A DNA stretch of 64,000 nt from Novosphingobium sp. PhB57 (GCF_004342985.1 NZ_SMBO01000006.1:372001-436000), one strand, 5' to 3'; positions 53,296-62,016 are shown, numbered from the stretch's first letter. Numbers and translations are program-made. Notes: generated by a model not told the origin, from the letters alone.

Positions 53296-53963
53296 CACGC
53301 CCTGAGGCTTCGGGACTGATGGCCGGCGTGCTCGCTCCGCTGCGCGCGCTGGTGACGCCCTCCCGGTTGATCTTCGGCGTGGCCGGCGTGGCGGCGGTGG
53401 CCAATGCCATTGCCCTCGCGGCGCCTGCGGTGGACAGCGGCAAGGGAGATTCGGGGCGTCTCGGCGCCTCGCTCCAGGACGCTTCGGTCCGGCGCGACCG
53501 CGTGCTGGCCGCCGAGCGGCGCAAGCTGGAAATGCGCGAGCAGGCGGTCAAGGCCGGCGAATCGCGCCTTGCCGGTCAGGCCCAGCAGAACCAGGCCGCG
53601 GCGGCGCCCACGGGCGGCAAGAACGGTGCGCCCGAGCCGGAAGTGCCCTATGACAATCTGGCGCGCATCTACCAGACCATGAAGCCCCAGCGCGCCGCGC
53701 CGATTTTCGAGAAGCTCGACATCGAAGTGCAGGCGCAGGTCGCCCGCCGCATGCGCGAGCGTGCGACCGCGCAGATCATGGCTTACATGACGCCGAGTTC
53801 GGCCGTGGAACTGTCCATGGCGCTGGCTGGCCGCAAGGTCATCAAGGCGCCGCCGGCTCCTCTGCCGCAAGCGAAGCGCGGCAAGGCCCAGGCGCTGGCG
53901 GCCACGGCCAAGCCGGCTGCAGGCAAGCCGGCCGCAGCGCCCGCCGCGACACCGGCGCAGTAA
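53292..53963 (+). CDS. MotE-like / MgtE-N-domain flagellar protein
   Basis: 223 residues. A membrane anchor near residues 25-45 is followed by a charged coiled coil (DRVLAAERRKLEMREQAVKAGESR). The MgtE-N-like module then reads LARIYQTMKPQRAAPIFEKLDIEVQAQVARRMRERATAQIMAYM, the pattern of MotE, the chaperone of MotC. An Ala/Pro/Lys tail ends the protein. The export signal is uncertain. It is the last gene of fliL-fliM-DUF6468-MotE-like and is followed by a strong terminator. The MotE assignment is by pattern; no motC gene is seen here. Confidence 0.75.
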   Translation: MTRPEASGLMAGVLAPLRALVTPSRLIFGVAGVAAVANAIALAAPAVDSGKGDSGRLGASLQDASVRRDRVLAAERRKLEMREQAVKAGESRLAGQAQQNQAAAAPTGGKNGAPEPEVPYDNLARIYQTMKPQRAAPIFEKLDIEVQAQVARRMRERATAQIMAYMTPSSAVELSMALAGRKVIKAPPAPLPQAKRGKAQALAATAKPAAGKPAAAPAATPAQ

Positions 53964-53983
53964 GGACGCCCCAGGCAGGAACG

Positions 53984-54019
53984 AAAAAGCCCCCGTCCAG
54001 TCCGGACGGGGGCTTTTTT
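53984..54019. terminator. Intrinsic terminator after the MotE-like gene
   Basis: Perfect 15-bp stem (aaaaagcccccgtcc / ggacgggggcttttt) with loop agtcc and a six-T tail. It can also stop the convergent gene at 54062. Confidence 0.93.
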
Positions 54020-54061
54020 GCTGGACGACCTGGTTTGCTGCACGCCTGGCAGGGAAAGCCG

Positions 54062-54514
54062 TCAGCCTTCGTCGGCGGAGACCTTCACGATCAGCACTTT
54101 CTCGATGCCCTTGTCGAGCCGCTTGATCGGCGGCGCCATCATGGCGGAGAGCCGGGCGACGTTGACGGGCGTATAAGGGGAGGCGTGGAGGCGGGCGAAC
54201 TCGATGGCGGCGGCCAGCGAGGCGGCCCGAAGTTCGGGCATGCGCTTCGCCAGTTCCGCGGCGTTCGCAGCGGATTTCGTCTTCACCGTGATCGAGACGT
54301 GGAGCACGCCGTCCAGACGGCCGCTGTCCACGATCGGGGCGTCGATCGGCTCCATCACCACGAAAGAGGGATCGGGCGGGGGCAGGGGGTCCGGCTTCTT
54401 GGCTTCGGCCAGGGCCGGCGTCGTCACCGCCGTGGCCGCGAGGCTCGCGGCCAGCAGCGCTGCAAGCCGGGCGGCAAGCTTAGCGGCTCTGGGGGAACGG
54501 GCGGAACGCGGCAT
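54062..54514 (-). CDS. Exported protein, FliL-like C-terminal domain suspected
   Basis: 150 residues. A long basic N-terminus and hydrophobic stretch (ARLAALLAASLAATAVTTPALA) form a signal peptide with cleavage near ALA-EA. The mature part has one domain: LHVSITVKTKSAANAAELAKRMPELRAASLAAA and a final strand KVLIVKVSADEG. The spacing of a strand, an amphipathic helix after paired Lys/Arg, and the last strand resembles the FliL periplasmic domain, without the membrane anchor. That is an inference; I know no named family. It is read toward the motor operon and diverges from the next gene. Confidence 0.65.
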   Translation of the reverse strand: MPRSARSPRAAKLAARLAALLAASLAATAVTTPALAEAKKPDPLPPPDPSFVVMEPIDAPIVDSGRLDGVLHVSITVKTKSAANAAELAKRMPELRAASLAAAIEFARLHASPYTPVNVARLSAMMAPPIKRLDKGIEKVLIVKVSADEG

Positions 54515-54561
54515 CGAAGACTCCAGATCGGGCCGACCAGGACGGACCGCCCGGCGGCTTG

Positions 54562-54573
54562 TTCCTCTATAAT
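54562..54573 (+). promoter_or_regulatory. TTCCTCTATAAT element between divergent genes
   Basis: Contains a perfect TATAAT (54568-54573), 28 bases before the ATG at 54602; its complement CTATTATAG reads toward the gene at 54514. It is a two-base-longer variant of the element before fliL. Confidence 0.4.
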
Positions 54574-54601
54574 AGAACGAAACCCCAGGAGTCAGGTTAA
54601 G

Positions 54602-54895
54602 ATGAGTGACGATCGGCGCCCGGCGAAAGTCAGGGTCTTCTCTTCCGGAACGCCGGACGGGAACGCCTCCTCCTCGCCGCAGGCCGGTGGAGCAGCCGGT
54701 AATGGTGTGCCCAACCCGGGACGCCGCCGCACCGATGCACCGCAGATAAGTGCAGGTGAGGCGCTCCCCACGGCGACCGGCAAAAGCGGCGGTGCGCTCT
54801 GGGTGGCTCTGGCGGTCCTGTTGTTCCTGATCGGCAGCGCGCTGGGCGGCGTGCTCTTTGCGACCTCGGTCCTGTTTCCCGGAGCCCTGCTGTGA
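54602..54895 (+). CDS. Small single-pass membrane protein
   Basis: 97 residues from ATG 54602 (AGGAG about ten bases upstream). A hydrophilic, Ser/Gly/Pro-rich disordered stretch of 60 residues precedes one C-terminal helix (ALWVALAVLLFLIGSALGGVLFATSVLF), so it is a tail-anchored-like or type II membrane protein. No family is recognised. It overlaps the following TPR-rich gene by four bases (GTGA), implying coupled expression in a flagellar context. Confidence 0.72.
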   Translation: MSDDRRPAKVRVFSSGTPDGNASSSPQAGGAAGNGVPNPGRRRTDAPQISAGEALPTATGKSGGALWVALAVLLFLIGSALGGVLFATSVLFPGALL

Positions 54896-56781
54896 TCCTT
54901 ACCCGTCTGCTGGCCACGGCCGCACTCGTCCCCGGCGCGGCGCTGCTCGCTGCCCCGGCGGCGTCGCCGCCTGCCACCCCGCTGGCCTCATTGCCTGCTT
55001 CTGCGGCCGCTTCTTCCCCTGCTCCTGCCCCTGCTCCTGCCACGCAGGCGTCGCTGACGCCGCCGGGCGCTGCTGCGCCGAAGGCGGCCTTGCTGCCGCC
55101 CGCACCGCGCCTGCCCGGCTTCGCCGCCGATCTCGCGCAGCAGCCCGCGATCGTGGGACCGGCCGCCTGGACCCGGCTTTCCGACGCCGACGCCTGGACC
55201 CGACTGGCGCGCGTGCCGCGCCCCGAACGGCAGCAGGCGCGCTGGAACTACGCGCGCAGCCTGATCGGGCAGGAGCGCGGGGGCGAGGCCTTCGGCGTGC
55301 TCGAAGTGATGCGGCAGGACGATCCGGACCTGGTCATGGTCGATACCTTCCGCCTGGCGCAAGGCGCGACGTTGACGCTCCTGGGCCGCTATCCCGAAGC
55401 ACTGTCCGCGCTGGGCGCGCCCGGGCTCGGTACCAATCCCGAGGCCTGTGCCTGGCGTCTGCGGGCGCTGGCCCAGAGCGCGCTGGGGGAACAGGCGCTG
55501 CAGCAGCTCGATTGCGCAAGGTCCGCGCTCAAGACGCCGCGGCCCAAGGCCTTCGTGCTCGCGGCGGCCCGCGCCGGCGTGGAAGGCGGGGCGCCGGACA
55601 AGGCGCTGCAATGGCTGGCGCCGCTGCCTGACCGCGATCCGGCGGCCAATCTCTATCGCGGCCGCGCCGAGCTGGCACAGGGCCATGCCGACCAGGCCCG
55701 CCTGCGCTTCGCCCGCGTCGAGCGCTCGGGCACGATGGAGCAGCGCATGGACGCGCGCCTCAGCGAGATCGAATCCGAAGTCGCTCACAAGACGGTCGGC
55801 CCCGAAGCGGCGCTCAAGCGGCTCGACGCGATCCGCTATGCCTGGCGGGGCGATGCCATCGAGGAGCGTGCCCTGCGCCTCACTTACCGGCTCTACGATG
55901 CGCGGGGCGACTTGTCCGGCGCGCTGGCGGCGGGGGCGGCCCTGTTCCGCTACCACGATGCGACGCGGCAGGGGGCGGACTTCCTGCCCGGCCTCCGGAC
56001 CAAGCTGACGACCGCGCTGGACCCTGCGCGCAAGCTGCCGCTGGACAAGGCGGCCGGGCTCTATTGGGATTACCGCGACATCGCACCGGGCGGCGCCGAG
56101 GGAGACCTCATGGCCAGCCATCTTGCCGAGCGGCTCCAGCAGGCTGGGCTCTACGAACGTGCAGGCGACCTGCTCACCTACCAGCTTTTCGTGCGGGCGG
56201 GCGATCTTGCCCGCGGGCCGCTCTCGGCGCGGGTGGCGACGCTGTTCATTCTGGCGGGCCGCCCGGACCGCGCGCTGGAAACCTTGCGCAAGTCGGACGA
56301 TCCCTCGTTCCCCGATGCCATGATCGCCGCGCGCAAGCGCGTGGAGGCCGCCGCGCTCAGCCAGATCGGCCGTATCGACGAGGCCATGGCCGTGCTTCAG
56401 GACGTGCCCGATGCGGATACCCTGCGCGCCGAGATCCTGTGGAAGCAGCGCGACTGGTCCCGCTATGCCGAGGCTTCGGCCGGTGGACTGCCCAAGGGCC
56501 GGGCGCTGGACGAAGTGGCGCAGGCCGTCGTGCTGCGCCATGCCATCTCCCTGGCCATGCTGGGCCGCGAGGAAGGCCTTGCCGGCCTCCATGCACGCTA
56601 TGCCGCGGCCTTCCAGGGGCTGCCTTCCGCGCCCGTCTTCGAGATGCTGACCGGGCGTCCGGCAGAAAGCAATGGGCCGCAACTGGCGCGGGCCATGGCG
56701 GCCATGCCCTCGGCCAGCCCGGCGGGCGACTTTGCCGACCTGCTGGAGCGCGCACCCGGAAGCGCCGCGCCCAAGGGCTGA
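54892..56781 (+). CDS. Exported TPR-like repeat protein of the flagellar region
   Basis: 629 residues, GTG start overlapping the previous stop. Signal peptide (LLATAALVPGAALLAAPA) then a 70-residue Ala/Pro linker. From residue 90 to the end it is helical, with repeated degenerate TPR-like pairs (GPAAWTRLSDADAWTRLARV, ALQWLAPLPDRDPAANLYRGRAELAQG, ALETLRKSD..., AMAVLQDVPDADTLRAEILWKQ). A single Cys occurs in the repeats. I know related proteins only as unnamed alphaproteobacterial flagellar-cluster genes. It probably acts as a periplasmic scaffold; a motility function is inferred from position only. Confidence 0.75.
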   Translation: MILTRLLATAALVPGAALLAAPAASPPATPLASLPASAAASSPAPAPAPATQASLTPPGAAAPKAALLPPAPRLPGFAADLAQQPAIVGPAAWTRLSDADAWTRLARVPRPERQQARWNYARSLIGQERGGEAFGVLEVMRQDDPDLVMVDTFRLAQGATLTLLGRYPEALSALGAPGLGTNPEACAWRLRALAQSALGEQALQQLDCARSALKTPRPKAFVLAAARAGVEGGAPDKALQWLAPLPDRDPAANLYRGRAELAQGHADQARLRFARVERSGTMEQRMDARLSEIESEVAHKTVGPEAALKRLDAIRYAWRGDAIEERALRLTYRLYDARGDLSGALAAGAALFRYHDATRQGADFLPGLRTKLTTALDPARKLPLDKAAGLYWDYRDIAPGGAEGDLMASHLAERLQQAGLYERAGDLLTYQLFVRAGDLARGPLSARVATLFILAGRPDRALETLRKSDDPSFPDAMIAARKRVEAAALSQIGRIDEAMAVLQDVPDADTLRAEILWKQRDWSRYAEASAGGLPKGRALDEVAQAVVLRHAISLAMLGREEGLAGLHARYAAAFQGLPSAPVFEMLTGRPAESNGPQLARAMAAMPSASPAGDFADLLERAPGSAAPKG

Positions 56782-56819
56782 CCGGCGCCGGGGGCGCGCT
56801 GCAAGCCGGCCCCGGCCTT

Positions 56820-56864
56820 GTCGAACGGAGCTTCGTCGAACGGAGCTTTGCCGAACGGAAAAGG
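56820..56864. repeat. Three 15-bp tandem units (gtcgaacggagctt)
   Basis: Units at 56820, 56835 and 56850: the first two differ only in the last base, the third is degenerate (gccgaacggaaaagg). They run directly into the flgL terminator. Confidence 0.7.
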
Positions 56865-56893
56865 GCGCCGGGATCGAGATCCCGGCGCCCTTT
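56859..56893. terminator. Bidirectional terminator between the TPR gene and flgL
   Basis: Perfect 15-bp stem (aaagggcgccgggat / atcccggcgcccttt) with loop cgag, flanked by A and T runs, serving the two convergent genes. Confidence 0.9.
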
Positions 56894-56920
56894 CTCATGC
56901 GCTGCGCTGCCGCCCGGTGC

Positions 56921-57829
56921 TTATTTGAGGAACTGGGCCAGCGACATCGAATTGAGCTGGGCGAAGACCGAATAGCTCGCTTCCAGGATGGTCTGTCGCT
57001 GCGTGATGTCGATCGCGACCTGGCCGAGATCGGCGTCTTCCACCGAACCGATCACTTCCTTGAACAAGTTGATCCGGTCGTCCGCGCGGTCGGTCAGATT
57101 GTCGATCTTGTTCTGGTTGCGGCCATTGGTGGCGTTGACGTTGCGCAAGTCGGTGACGCCGGTGTCCAGCTGCGCCAGCGCATCGGTGATGGCCTGCTTC
57201 TGCGTATCCGTCAGCTTCTCGCCGAAGGGGCCGGCCTCGGCCAGGGTGCGGAACGCGGGGATCAGGTTGGTGGCGACGTCGCTGGCGCCGATGCCGTATT
57301 CAAGCTCGATGTTCTCGCCCACGCGGGTCGACTGGCGCACGTCGTCGTTGGCGAAAGCGTCCGCGGCGTCGAGGCCGACGGTGTCCTGCAGCGTCTTGGG
57401 CAGGAACGGGGAGCCCGAGGTCTGCGAGCCGGCGAAGAGGGGAATGCCGCCTTCGTTGGCGTTGAGCGCGGTGCGCAAGTCACCAAAGGCGCTTTCGATG
57501 GCGGCCTGAAGCCCGGGCGAATCCCCGGTGCCGATTGCGCTCAGAAGCTGGGTGCTGAGATCCGACAGCGAGGAATCGACCTGGTTGAGGTTGGCATCGT
57601 AGAGCGACAGCGTGGTCGAGACCCGGCCGGCATTGTCCTTGTACGATTCCTGCTGCGCCAGCATCGACCTGGCCGAAAGCGTACGCACGGCATCGAGGCC
57701 GAGGCCGGCATAGTCGGTGGCCTTCTTGCCCGACGTCAACTGCAGCTGGCTGGTGGCAAGGTTCTCCTGCGAGCGCGTGATGGCGCTGGCAAGCGTGCGC
57801 TGCAGGGGGATGGTGGCTACGCGGGTCAT
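56921..57829 (-). CDS. flgL: FlgL, hook-filament junction protein
   Basis: 302 residues, the FlgL length. The N-terminal QRTLASAITRSQENLATSQLQLTSGKKATDYAGLG and C-terminal ASYSVFAQLNSMSLAQFLK helices are flagellin-like and pair into the filament-type coiled coil. Central part: YDANLNQVDSSLSDLSTQLL and IPLFAGSQTSGSPF. It connects FlgK to the first flagellin. Read leftward right after flgK, with 20 bases between them. Confidence 0.95.
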   Translation of the reverse strand: MTRVATIPLQRTLASAITRSQENLATSQLQLTSGKKATDYAGLGLDAVRTLSARSMLAQQESYKDNAGRVSTTLSLYDANLNQVDSSLSDLSTQLLSAIGTGDSPGLQAAIESAFGDLRTALNANEGGIPLFAGSQTSGSPFLPKTLQDTVGLDAADAFANDDVRQSTRVGENIELEYGIGASDVATNLIPAFRTLAEAGPFGEKLTDTQKQAITDALAQLDTGVTDLRNVNATNGRNQNKIDNLTDRADDRINLFKEVIGSVEDADLGQVAIDITQRQTILEASYSVFAQLNSMSLAQFLK

Positions 57830-57849
57830 CTTCGTATCCTCTCTCTAAC

Positions 57850-59946
57850 TCAGCGGAGCATGCCGATCAGGGTGTCGTACATGTCCGAGGCCGTGGTCAT
57901 CACGCGTGCCGCGGCCGAATAGCTGTTTTGCAGGATCACCATCTGCGCGAGTTCCTCGTCGACATTGACGCCGGAGAAGGAATCGCGGCGGTCGAGCGCG
58001 TCGCTCAGCCGCGAGGAGGCGTCGTTGTAATTGGTCAGCGCCAGCGAGGCCTGCGAACCGGCGCTGCCGAGCAGGCGGTTGGCGAAAGTGCCGATGGTGA
58101 GGCTGCCGTCCTTGCCGAAATCGACCGCGCCGGAAAGCGCGTCGACGAAGCCGGAGACATTGCGGATGTCGCCTGAGCCGATGGCCTTTTCGCCCACCGC
58201 GGCCGTCAGCTGGAGCTGGGCCAGTGGCAGCCGCGTGGTATCCGCCAGCAGGCTGGCGGGCACTTCGGCCGAAGCGAGGCCGCTCGCCGCGCCGGTCAGA
58301 CCCGAAAGCGAGGAGAAGGACAGGCCGGTGCCGTTCCGGTCGGTCGAATCCGAAGGGATCGAGATCGTCGAGCCCGAGCTTGCCGCATTGGTGTTGAACT
58401 GGATGCGGCCGCGGTCGTCGAGTTCGAAGCTGCCATAGGCGGAAAGCGGGCTGGCGTTGAGTTCGCCCACCAGGTCGCCCCAGGTCGATCCGGTGGAACC
58501 GGTGAGGGTATATTGGGTCAGGACCTTGCCGGTGGGATCGCGCAGGACGATCTGTGCGGTCTCGCCGGTGCCGAAGCCGTGGGGATCGCTGGCGGTGAAG
58601 CCTGAAGGCGCCAATGCGCTCGTGTCCGAGCGGATCAGGTTGTTGAGGCCGAAGAACTGCGAGAAGCCCACGCCGGCGCGGTCGCTCGGGCTGTCGGGGT
58701 CCTGGGCGATGGCGATGCCGTTCGCGCTCGATGCGGCGCCGATCGACAGGACGCCGTTGGTGAAGCTGGCGGTGCCGTTAGGCGAGAGGCCGGCGTTGAT
58801 CGCGGCGATGGCGTCATCGACGGTGGCCGTGGGGCCCAGCGCATCGAAGTCGACAGTCGTCTTGGAAACCAGCGTGCCGTCCTTGCCGACGACCGCGAAC
58901 GTGGCCTTCCCGGTGAAGCCCAGGCGGTCCGTGCCGATCAGGCCGTTCGGCTCGCCGGTCATCGTGTTCGGCGGGGGCAGGGTGGTGCCCGCGTTGGAAA
59001 CCTTGTTCAGCGTCTCGGCAAGCCCGCTGAACAGCTGGCCCAGCTGTTCCGAGAAATTGGGCAGCGCGCGGTCGCGGATGTCCAGCAGTCCGCCCAGCTT
59101 GCCGCCGACGGCGGTGGAATCGATCTTCTCGCCGGTGGAGGCGCCCATCACGCCGCTGTCGGACGCGAAGCGGATGTCGATCGCCGGATAGGTCGCCTGG
59201 GAGGACGCGGCGCCGGAGGGGTAGCTGAGCTGGCGCAGGCGCTTGTCGAGCAGGACCTGGCCCGAGGCGGTGTCGATGGTCACGCGGCCGTCGCTCTGTT
59301 CGCGCACGGTCACGTCGACGAGGCCGCTGAGTTCCTCCAGCGCGGACATGCGCTCGTCGGCCGGGCCGGACACGCTCTTGCCCAGACCCTGGAGCCGGGC
59401 GACTTCGCTGTTGAGGTCGTGGATCTTCTTGAGGAGCACGTTCGTGCGCTCGACCGTGTCGGAGACTTCGCTCTCGACATCGGCCTGAAGGTTGGAGACG
59501 TCGCCCCGGAGCTGGTTCAGGCTGTCGATGGTGTCGGACACGTTGCCGGTGAACAGCGCGATCGACTGCGCCGAGCCCTGGAGGCTGGCGATCTGCGACA
59601 CCGACGTGGAAAGGGCGGTCAGCCTCGACGCGATGCCGGACTTGGAATCGGTGGCGCCGAGCAGCGACTGGAGACGGTCGAGGTAAGTGGCAGCCGCCTC
59701 GCTGCGCCCGGCGTTGCCCGCGCGCTGGTAGACGGCGTTCTCCAGGAACTTGTCCGCCACGCGCGAGGGTTCGCCGACCACGACCCCGTTGACCTTCCCT
59801 CCGGCCACTGCCGTGGAGAGCGTCGGCTTCTGGCGGGCGTAGCCCACCGTGCTGACGTTGGCGATATTGTTGGAGACCGTCTGCATTCCGGCTTGCGAGG
59901 CCGAAAGGCCGGACATGGCGGAATTGAGTATCTGGTTGAGGGACAC
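57850..59946 (-). CDS. flgK: FlgK, hook-filament junction protein 1
   Basis: 698 residues, longer than E. coli FlgK (about 547). The N-terminus MSLNQILNSAMSGLSASQAGMQTVSNNIANVSTVGYARQ and the C-terminus SGVNVDEELAQMVILQNSYSAAARVMTTASDMYDTLIGMLR are typical. The extra length lies in the central variable domains (about 300-560), which are Gly/Ser/Thr-rich, as is usual for surface-exposed insertions. It caps the hook before FlgL. First gene of the leftward flgK-flgL pair. Confidence 0.95.
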   Translation of the reverse strand: MSLNQILNSAMSGLSASQAGMQTVSNNIANVSTVGYARQKPTLSTAVAGGKVNGVVVGEPSRVADKFLENAVYQRAGNAGRSEAAATYLDRLQSLLGATDSKSGIASRLTALSTSVSQIASLQGSAQSIALFTGNVSDTIDSLNQLRGDVSNLQADVESEVSDTVERTNVLLKKIHDLNSEVARLQGLGKSVSGPADERMSALEELSGLVDVTVREQSDGRVTIDTASGQVLLDKRLRQLSYPSGAASSQATYPAIDIRFASDSGVMGASTGEKIDSTAVGGKLGGLLDIRDRALPNFSEQLGQLFSGLAETLNKVSNAGTTLPPPNTMTGEPNGLIGTDRLGFTGKATFAVVGKDGTLVSKTTVDFDALGPTATVDDAIAAINAGLSPNGTASFTNGVLSIGAASSANGIAIAQDPDSPSDRAGVGFSQFFGLNNLIRSDTSALAPSGFTASDPHGFGTGETAQIVLRDPTGKVLTQYTLTGSTGSTWGDLVGELNASPLSAYGSFELDDRGRIQFNTNAASSGSTISIPSDSTDRNGTGLSFSSLSGLTGAASGLASAEVPASLLADTTRLPLAQLQLTAAVGEKAIGSGDIRNVSGFVDALSGAVDFGKDGSLTIGTFANRLLGSAGSQASLALTNYNDASSRLSDALDRRDSFSGVNVDEELAQMVILQNSYSAAARVMTTASDMYDTLIGMLR

Positions 59947-60007
59947 GGTGCTGGTCTTCCTGAAAATATCGCCGGGAGAGGGAAGGTCTTGAGGGTAAGG
60001 GCCGAGA

Positions 60008-61333
60008 TCAGCGCTTCAGGTTGCTGACTTCCTGAAGCATGTCGTCGACCGTGGTGATGATCTTCGACGAGGCGCTGTAGGCGCGCTGGAAGAGGATCAT
60101 GTTCGAGAACTCGGCCGCCAGATCGACGTTCGAGGCTTCCAGCGTACCGGCCGAGATCGAGCCGCCGCCAAGGGCGCCGGGCTGGTTGATCGCGACGTTG
60201 CCCGAAGTGGCCGAGGCGACGTAGGCATTGCCGCTGATGCGGGTCAGGCCGTCCGGGTTCTGGAAGGTGGCGATCGGCAGCTGGTAGATCGCGCGGGTCG
60301 TGCCGTCGTCGAAGACGGCGCTGACGATGCCCGTGTCCGAGATTTCCACCGAGGACACGGTGCCCAGCACGCCGCCGTTGACGCTCGACGAAAGCAGGGC
60401 GGAATCGCTGCCGAACTGGGTCAGGCCGTCAAGGCCGCCGTTGGTGCCGAGGCCGAGGGTGATCGGCGTCGATCCGGCGCCATTGGCCCAGCCGATGTCC
60501 AGGTTGGCAAAGAGCGAGGGGTCCGAACCGGCCAGGTCGAGGCTGCCGTCGGGGTTGAACTTCACCACGCCGCTGGCGAGGACGCCATCGGTGATGCCGG
60601 TGCCGTTCGAGCTGGTGATTTCGCCGGGCGTGCCGGAGATTTCCGCAACCCACTCGTTGGGGCCGGTCTTGACGAAGTTGAAGGTCAGGCTGTGCGAGGT
60701 GCCCTGCGCGTCATAGACTTCCATCGGGCGGGAGAACTGCTCCGCGACCGCGCCCGATGCCATCGAGCCGCGCACGTAGCCTGCACTGCCGCCCGCCAGT
60801 TCGGCGGCCGTCGAGTCCAGGTTGGTGCGCATGGAAATCTTGGTGGTGGGCTGGGCGGCGCCGGTCAGCGAATTCGGCTTGATCGGCTCCAGCGAGTTCA
60901 TGCTGCCGTTGTTGGTATAGCTGCCGTTGGCGTCGAGCGGCCAGCCGGTCAGGTAATAGCCGGCCGTGTTGCGCAGATAGCCGTCGGCATCGGGCGTGAA
61001 GGAGCCGGCGCGGGTATAGGAAATCTGGCCGCTGGTATCCGAGCTGGAGCGCACGACGAAGAAGCCGGCGCCGTCGACGCCGATGTCGGTCAGGCTGCTC
61101 GAAGCCTGGAGCAGGCCCTGCTTCGAGATGAGCGCCTTGGGCGCGGCGGTGACGCCGCCGGCCGAATAGCTGCTCTTCATCTTGCCATCGGTGACGAGCG
61201 TCTGGAACTGGGCGGAAACGCCCTTGTAGCCGATGGTGTTGACGTTGGTAATGTTGTCCGCGACGGTGGCCATGGCGCTCGCCTGCGCGCCGAGGCCGGA
61301 AACGCCGGCGTAAAGAGCTGAATAAAGGCTCAT
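60008..61333 (-). CDS. flgE: FlgE, flagellar hook protein
   Basis: 441 residues from ATG 61333. MSLYSALYAGVSGLGAQASAMATVADNITNVNTIGYKG is the N-terminal D0 helix; VDLAAEFSNMILFQRAYSASSKIITTVDDMLQEVSNLKR the C-terminal one. The body holds DGAGFFVVRSSSDTSGQISYTRAGSF and the FlgE-type PMEVYDAQGTSHSLTFNFVKT. It polymerises into the hook; length is set by FliK, which is not in this window. A TTCCTACAAT element lies 58 bases upstream of the start. The frame extends further upstream without a better start. Confidence 0.96.
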   Translation of the reverse strand: MSLYSALYAGVSGLGAQASAMATVADNITNVNTIGYKGVSAQFQTLVTDGKMKSSYSAGGVTAAPKALISKQGLLQASSSLTDIGVDGAGFFVVRSSSDTSGQISYTRAGSFTPDADGYLRNTAGYYLTGWPLDANGSYTNNGSMNSLEPIKPNSLTGAAQPTTKISMRTNLDSTAAELAGGSAGYVRGSMASGAVAEQFSRPMEVYDAQGTSHSLTFNFVKTGPNEWVAEISGTPGEITSSNGTGITDGVLASGVVKFNPDGSLDLAGSDPSLFANLDIGWANGAGSTPITLGLGTNGGLDGLTQFGSDSALLSSSVNGGVLGTVSSVEISDTGIVSAVFDDGTTRAIYQLPIATFQNPDGLTRISGNAYVASATSGNVAINQPGALGGGSISAGTLEASNVDLAAEFSNMILFQRAYSASSKIITTVDDMLQEVSNLKR

Positions 61334-61391
61334 TTCATTCTCCTGTGCGTGTCGGCCGGGAAAAGTGGCGTACCGGCCACCGAACAGAGGC

Positions 61392-61401
61392 ATTGTAGGA
61401 A
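61392..61401 (-). promoter_or_regulatory. TTCCTACAAT element upstream of flgE
   Basis: On the - strand, 58 bases before the flgE ATG; same pattern as before flagellin and fliL. Confidence 0.4.
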
Positions 61402-61469
61402 GAATGGCGCGGCCCGCGTTCGCAGGCGCACGAAAATTTATGACGCTTCGCCACGGACCTGTCTCAGTC

Positions 61470-61479
61470 ATCCTATAAC
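61470..61479 (+). promoter_or_regulatory. ATCCTATAAC element upstream of flbT
   Basis: 28 bases before the flbT ATG; one of the TTCCTAnAAT-like set, with mismatches at the first and last base. Confidence 0.35.
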
Positions 61480-61507
61480 TGATGCAGATGTCTTGGGGGC
61501 AATTGAC

Positions 61508-61996
61508 ATGACACTTCGTATTTCGCTTCGCAACGGAGAGCCGGTGATCGTGAACGGCGCGGTTCTGCGCGCCGTCGGCCGCACCGATCTCGTCGTGGAG
61601 AACGAGGCCACCATCCTGCGCGGACGCGACGTCATGAAGCCGGAGGAAGCGACTTCTCCGGCTCGGCAGCTCTATTTCGCCTGCATGATGGCCTATATAG
61701 ACCCGGCCGACCTTTCGCGGCACCAGCAGGTGCTGCTGGCCCGGCTGGAAGCGCTGATGCTGGCGCTGGAGACCGCGGAGGCCAAGGCCGTCTGCATCCG
61801 CTTCGCCCAGAAGGTGGCGACCGGCCAGTTCTATAATGCCCTGGCCGACTGCCGGTGGCTGATCGGCTACGAATCCGACGCGCTTTCGCGCATCGTGGTG
61901 GCGCCGAAGCCGGCACCCGCGGAACCTGCACCGGCGGTGGAAGCCGCGCCCGTCGTGGAGGTGGCCTCGGCCATCGCGGCCACGCCGGCCGCCTGA
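61508..61996 (+). CDS. flbT: FlbT, flagellin translation regulator
   Basis: 162 residues. MTLRISLRNGEPVIVNGAVLRAVGRTDLVVENEATILRGRDVMKPEEATSPARQLYFACMMAYID is a close fit to the FlbT family. In Caulobacter FlbT binds the 5' end of flagellin mRNA and blocks its translation until the hook is complete, with FlaF acting oppositely. The C-terminal 35 residues (after IVVAPKP) are an Ala/Pro/Glu tail not usual in FlbT. It leads a rightward unit with fliI and fliJ. No FlaF gene is seen. Confidence 0.92.
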   Translation: MTLRISLRNGEPVIVNGAVLRAVGRTDLVVENEATILRGRDVMKPEEATSPARQLYFACMMAYIDPADLSRHQQVLLARLEALMLALETAEAKAVCIRFAQKVATGQFYNALADCRWLIGYESDALSRIVVAPKPAPAEPAPAVEAAPVVEVASAIAATPAA

Positions 61997-62016
61997 CGCG
62001 AAGAAGCGCTCCTCCG

